From contig NZ_JAHZCJ010000003.1 in assembly GCF_019422935.1 (NCBI RefSeq), positions 243,361 to 307,360 on the forward strand: a DNA stretch of 64,000 nt, read 5' to 3'. Of the stretch, positions 61,043 through 64,000 are shown piece by piece; positions within the stretch are counted from its first letter, which is position 1; the number at the start of each line of letters is the position of its first letter. The stretch comes from Desulfovibrio sp. (GTDB taxonomy: Bacteria > Desulfobacterota > Desulfovibrionia > Desulfovibrionales > Desulfovibrionaceae). The position numbers and the translations under genes are program-made. Under the pieces are notes generated by a model. It was not told the origin of the DNA. It saw nothing but the letters and a program-made list of their open reading frames with translations, and did no database searches.

Positions 61043-61258
61043 CTAACCCTGATTTTTCATCTCGCGGATAAGCCCCTGGAGCACCTGCGACTGCTCCGCC
61101 AAATCCGCCACTGCCTTTGCCGCCTGCTCCATGGCCTGCGGTGTGGATTCAAGCGAACCAGCTAGGGCATCCACAAAAGCCGTCATGGCCTCAGGCGTGA
61201 TGGCCCACACCCCGCTCAGATCAGGGGATAATGCGAAAATGCGCTCGTTCACGTTCAT
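61043..61258 (-). CDS. Small phage-associated protein of unknown function
   Basis: 71 aa, mainly helical, acidic and Ala/Gln-rich, beginning MNVNERIFALSPDLSGVW. The ATG overlaps the portal gene stop (ATGA), so it belongs to the phage fragment. In lambdoid phages a prohead protease gene would follow the portal; this protein is far too small to be one. I do not recognise it. Confidence 0.6.
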   Translation of the reverse strand: MNVNERIFALSPDLSGVWAITPEAMTAFVDALAGSLESTPQAMEQAAKAVADLAEQSQVLQGLIREMKNQG

Positions 61259-62826
61259 GCTTTTTCCTCTTCATCAGCTTGCGCAGATTCCGGGGCTACA
61301 CCGTTTTTGCCCGTGGCCGTGACAGGGGTTACAGGTGGTTTGGCCTCCACAATGCGCCGCAGCGTGGGTGCTTCGTGCAGAATTGTGGCAGAGCCTTCGT
61401 CCCAATCGCCGCCGCGCTCGCCCCAGGCCTCGCCGTAAGTCATTAAATTGTGATTCAGGGCCATGACCACGGCCTGAATTTCCTTCACCGGGTCAACAAA
61501 ACCGCGCGCAGGGCCAATCCACGAGGCGTTGCACCACAGCTCGCGGGCCGCGTAAAAATCGGGGGCGGATGAAGGAAGCGTGACGTAACCGCGCAACACG
61601 GCCTCCTCAATGACCATTTCCCAAATGGGCTGGCAGTAGGAACGGGCAAACCACTGGCGATAGTAGTTGTAGAGCTTCCACGCTTCGTTAAGCGCGGCCC
61701 GCATGGAGGAGTAATTTGTTTTGCTGTAGTCTTTGGCGAGGGTTTCGTAGGGGATGCCCTGACTTGCAGCCATTGCCCGCAGGATGATTTCTACGAAGCT
61801 TGAAAAATTCGCGCTGGGGCGCTTGCTTTCCAGAGGGTAGGGCTTCTGGTTCGCATCGCCGTATAAAAAACTGCCGGGCTTCAGTTCGTGGTAGCGTTCA
61901 GATTCCTCCCGCTCTCCATCCTCACCCACCTGCGGCAGAGGAACCTGCCCCGACTCGGTAGCAATGAACACAGGAAAACTGGCGGCAATGACCTGCGCAA
62001 ACAGCTCGTAATTGAGAGCATCCGACAGGTTGCGGAACAGCGAGATGCCCTTTGCAAAACATGATACGCCGCGCGTCTGTTCTTCCGTTTCGTGCCGAAA
62101 CAGGTGGAAGACCAGACGCCTATGCGCGGCGCGGGCTGGTTTGTACGAAAAATCTGCGCTGGTCAGCGCCTCGATGTTGCTGAACGCATCCATCACGCTG
62201 GCTGCCGGGTTGGCAATATAGTAGCCCTCTGGTCTGCCGTATGAAGAAACGCGAACCCCATCACGCACGGAGGGGTCAACTTGCAGATCCACAGGGGTTT
62301 GCAGCCGCTGGGGCCGCACTGCCTGCAAGGCAAACGAGAACAGCCGTCCAAAGGACTGGCGGTCTTTTTCTTCCAGCATCACGGTCAAGTGCAGCAGCTC
62401 GCCCTGAGAGAGCATGGAACGGATGCCCAAAAGCTGGAGATCGTGGAAGTGGCACATGCCGCGCACGTCAGCTTCCAGAATCCATCGGCTGTAGGCCCAC
62501 TCCATGCTCTTGCCGATTTGTAGGGCTTCCTCTGCGTCTATGCCCAGCATGTCGGCAGGTATTGCTGCCTTGGGCAGCAAGCCAGTGCCAACAGCGTTCA
62601 TAGAAATTGCATCGAGGGCGCTGCCAGCGGCCCAATCGTTGGAAGCAAGATCGCCTGCACGGCGCTGCATTACTGCGCGCTCGCGGGCGGCAGCCTGCGG
62701 GCTGTGTATCTGCGGGCCATGCCAGCCGGAAATGGGGTCGCGGAAGCTGCCCGCATCACGCGAAGGGCCGGGAACCATACGGGCCGTCGAGATAGGACGG
62801 CCCGTCATGTCAACAAGACCGCTCAT
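61255..62826 (-). CDS. Phage portal protein, lambda gpB-like
   Basis: 523 aa from the ATG at 62826, which overlaps the gpW-like stop (ATGA). It matches lambda-family portals: an N-terminal Arg-rich region with HGPQIHSPQAAARERAVMQRRAGDLASNDWAAGSALDAISMNAVG, the central ADVRGMCHFHDLQLLGIRSMLSQGELL, and LAKDYSKTNYSSMRAALNEAWK with WASYCQPIWE-type features. Portals form the DNA-entry ring of the phage head. No terminase, capsid or protease gene accompanies it in the window, so it looks like part of a decayed prophage. The frame is intact. Confidence 0.88.
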   Translation of the reverse strand: MSGLVDMTGRPISTARMVPGPSRDAGSFRDPISGWHGPQIHSPQAAARERAVMQRRAGDLASNDWAAGSALDAISMNAVGTGLLPKAAIPADMLGIDAEEALQIGKSMEWAYSRWILEADVRGMCHFHDLQLLGIRSMLSQGELLHLTVMLEEKDRQSFGRLFSFALQAVRPQRLQTPVDLQVDPSVRDGVRVSSYGRPEGYYIANPAASVMDAFSNIEALTSADFSYKPARAAHRRLVFHLFRHETEEQTRGVSCFAKGISLFRNLSDALNYELFAQVIAASFPVFIATESGQVPLPQVGEDGEREESERYHELKPGSFLYGDANQKPYPLESKRPSANFSSFVEIILRAMAASQGIPYETLAKDYSKTNYSSMRAALNEAWKLYNYYRQWFARSYCQPIWEMVIEEAVLRGYVTLPSSAPDFYAARELWCNASWIGPARGFVDPVKEIQAVVMALNHNLMTYGEAWGERGGDWDEGSATILHEAPTLRRIVEAKPPVTPVTATGKNGVAPESAQADEEEKA

Positions 62827-63050
62827 TGGCGCACCGTCCTGCACGTTACACGTTTCAGGCCGCCGCCATTGCCCGAAATGGCATCAAGCTGACGTTCAAG
62901 GTAGGATAGCTGGTTGCGAATTTCCGACACGTTTTGCCGGGTGAGGGTGCGCCCGTCTATGGTGTAGGACTGACCGGAAGACGCCGCTTTGTAGGCGGCT
63001 TTCCATGAGGAGATTAGCTGGAGGAGTTCTTCGCGAGTCCAGATTGACAT
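62823..63050 (-). CDS. Phage gpW-like head-tail joining protein
   Basis: 75 aa. MSIWTREELLQLISSWKAAYKAASSGQSYTIDGRTLTRQNVSEIRNQLSYLERQLDAISG follows the gpW layout (helix, short strands, helix). In lambda, gpW sits between terminase and portal genes, as it does here relative to the portal. The ATG at 63050 has no ribosome-binding site. It lies at the edge of a 35-bp near-palindrome, so the gene seems cut off from its former upstream neighbours. Confidence 0.8.
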   Translation of the reverse strand: MSIWTREELLQLISSWKAAYKAASSGQSYTIDGRTLTRQNVSEIRNQLSYLERQLDAISGNGGGLKRVTCRTVRQ

Positions 63051-63084
63051 GCCATGCTAATATCATGGTGATTTTAGCATGGCA
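63050..63084. repeat. 35-bp near-perfect palindrome at the gpW-like start codon
   Basis: TGCCATGCTAA (63050-63060) is mirrored by TTAGCATGGCA (63074-63084). The pairing continues inward through ATCA/TGAT with one mismatch. It could be a repressor operator, an attachment or recombination joint, or a translation-blocking hairpin. Confidence 0.7.
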
Positions 63085-63148
63085 GTAGCGAGCGCGGAAT
63101 ATACGGAATAAGCGGAACAAGCGAACAAGACTTTATGCAAAAGGGCGC

Positions 63149-63185
63149 AAAAAAGCCCTTGGCTCTGTGGGCCAAGGGCTTTTTT
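63149..63185 (-). terminator. Terminator of the toxin-antitoxin operon
   Basis: A perfect 15-bp stem (63149-63163 and 63171-63185) with a 7-nt loop, an A-run on one side and a T-run on the other, so it can work in both directions. It lies 17 nt after the antitoxin stop. Confidence 0.9.
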
Positions 63186-63202
63186 CTTGAAACACAAAAG
63201 GT

Positions 63203-63544
63203 TTAGCTCAAGAAGTAATCTTCGGATGTCTCCAAACAAACAGCCAGCAATTTTGCCTTTTGGACTGGTACCTTCCTGACATTTCTCTCATATTGAGAAA
63301 TATGCGTCTGAGGAACCTGAATTTTTTTCGCAAGTTCCAGTTGCGTCATTCCCGCACGCAAACGCATACCTTTCAACATCCGTCCAGGACGAGTAGCCTT
63401 GGACATGGGGGGCTGTGTAACCCACCCACTTACATCTGCATCTTGTTGTTCTGAACACAGCAACAAAGCAAACTTCTTAAATGTGTTTGCATAAGCCTGC
63501 GGCACAGTCACACAAACCTCTACAAATTCACACTGAGAATCCAT
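63203..63544 (-). CDS. XRE-family HTH antitoxin
   Basis: 113 aa. The HTH (about 55-108) reads LKGMRLRAGMTQLELAKKIQVPQTHISQYERNVRKVPVQKAKLLAVCLE, with a clear recognition helix. The N-terminal half is not conserved and may fold onto the toxin. It begins 16 nt after the toxin gene and is expected to neutralise it and repress the operon. It could also be a phage-type repressor acting on the nearby palindrome. Confidence 0.82.
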   Translation of the reverse strand: MDSQCEFVEVCVTVPQAYANTFKKFALLLCSEQQDADVSGWVTQPPMSKATRPGRMLKGMRLRAGMTQLELAKKIQVPQTHISQYERNVRKVPVQKAKLLAVCLETSEDYFLS

Positions 63545-63560
63545 AAATCACCTATAGTAC

Positions 63561-63866
63561 TTATTTCGATCGAGTCGGAACTTTTTCTCTTGTTCCTGCG
63601 TACACGATTTTACAGATGGTCACGCCATCTTCTTCAACGATTTTCCAAACGACAACATGGGATGGTGTCAGATGGCAATGATAAAAATTATCACCCAACT
63701 GTTTATAATGACCACAATTTTTCCATTTCCTTCCAAAAGGCTTTCCCTTCGAATCATTCAGATCTTCGAGAAGCGCTTCAAAAAGTGGAACTACTTTTGC
63801 GGGAAGCTCCTCCCGTTTAGGGTATCTCTTGACCTCAAAAGGTTTGGCAGCATTGTTGATTGACAT
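63561..63866 (-). CDS. RelE/HigB-like toxin
   Basis: 101 aa. The fold resembles RelE-type mRNA interferases: FEVKRYPKREELPAKVVPLFEALLEDLND, KPFGRKWKNCGHYKQLGDNFYHCHLTPSHVVVWKIVEEDGVTICKIVYAGTREKVPT with the typical Arg/Lys residues and C-terminal TRE. It would cleave mRNA at the ribosome. The toxin gene lies before the antitoxin gene (HigBA order). GGAG lies 7 nt before the ATG. Confidence 0.82.
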   Translation of the reverse strand: MSINNAAKPFEVKRYPKREELPAKVVPLFEALLEDLNDSKGKPFGRKWKNCGHYKQLGDNFYHCHLTPSHVVVWKIVEEDGVTICKIVYAGTREKVPTRSK

Positions 63867-63939
63867 TCTTTTCTCCTCTCAAACATATGGATTTTAGGGA
63901 AATATTTGAAATTTTGCATAGCGTTTCCTTTTAGTTAGA

Positions 63940-64000
63940 GTTTTTCGGTTTTTCGGTTTTTCGGTTTTTCGGTTTTTCGGTTTTTCGGTTTTTCGGTTTT
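63940..64000. repeat. Tandem 8-bp repeat (GTTTTTCG)n, running off the window
   Basis: Seven exact copies of GTTTTTCG and five bases of an eighth fill the last 61 bases. It starts 74 bp upstream of the toxin start codon, so it lies beyond the likely toxin-antitoxin promoter. The full length is not visible. Confidence 0.95.

Noticed and set aside
63940..64000. CRISPR array
   Set aside because: The 8-bp units abut directly with no spacers, so it is a simple tandem repeat.
1..64000. tRNA or rRNA genes
   Set aside because: I looked at the intergenic regions for cloverleaf and rRNA signatures and recognised none; a dedicated search could still find one.

Overview
The window is a stretch of bacterial chromosome, mostly G+C rich and densely coded. 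The gene set points to a sulfate-reducing deltaproteobacterium of the Desulfovibrio type. Evidence for this is the FmdE/MoeA-like molybdopterin fusion next to mobA, a B12-dependent class II ribonucleotide reductase, a RACo-like ASKHA ferredoxin protein, a single-subunit STT3/PglB oligosaccharyltransferase, an Rsm22-like methyltransferase and a MucR/Ros-type zinc-finger regulator. The assignment is an inference from gene content; no rRNA or tRNA gene was seen to confirm it.

Layout. Positions 1-3.1 kb carry a class V aminotransferase and a membrane EAL protein with a broken GGDEF site. Positions 3.2-12.7 kb, minus strand, form a type I secretion locus: TolC-like outer-membrane protein, ABC exporter, HlyD-like adaptor with a very long cytoplasmic tail, a membrane PAS/HD-GYP receptor that has lost its metal ligands, and a glycosyltransferase. 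The secreted substrate is not in the window. Positions 13.0-13.7 kb hold an IS200-type element whose transposase has lost both histidines of the HUH motif. Positions 13.7-16.3 kb carry molybdenum cofactor genes. Positions 16.4-22.9 kb, plus strand, carry a transglutaminase-like protein, CvpA, MazG, a lipoprotein with a glycosidase-like look, and a GT-C-like membrane protein.

Positions 23.2-28.9 kb, minus strand, hold fbp (glpX type) with a small exported protein, and a nudix-ubiD-nadE operon. A MarR regulator and a methyltransferase follow. Positions 30.3-40.3 kb are mainly housekeeping: Sua5/YrdC-like protein and rlmH (divergent, with start codons overlapping by two bases), STT3, rsmG, fabD, argS, a SPOR protein, an MlaE permease and ruvC. 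Positions 40.4-41.5 kb form a divergent pair of a flavodoxin-like reductase and an HxlR regulator with a visible operator. Then come a periplasmic cyclophilin, a BI-1 protein, RNase R, MurJ, two small membrane proteins and nrdJ.

Positions 52.0-56.3 kb hold a translationally coupled pair, the RACo-like protein and an Rsm22-like methyltransferase with long Arg/Asp-rich tails at both ends. fliM, gmhB and a MucR-type regulator follow. An AT-rich stretch of about 1 kb (58.95-59.94 kb) separates these from a K+ channel. The last 3 kb are accessory: an orphan phage head fragment (gpW-like, portal, one small gene), a toxin-first RelE/XRE toxin-antitoxin pair, and a run of 8-bp repeats that continues past the window edge.

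The most unusual items are the tailed Rsm22-like protein coupled to a RACo-like protein, the secretion locus with a dead HD-GYP receptor, the GH13-like lipoprotein/GT-C-like pair, the inactivated IS200 transposase, and the palindrome at the start of the phage fragment.
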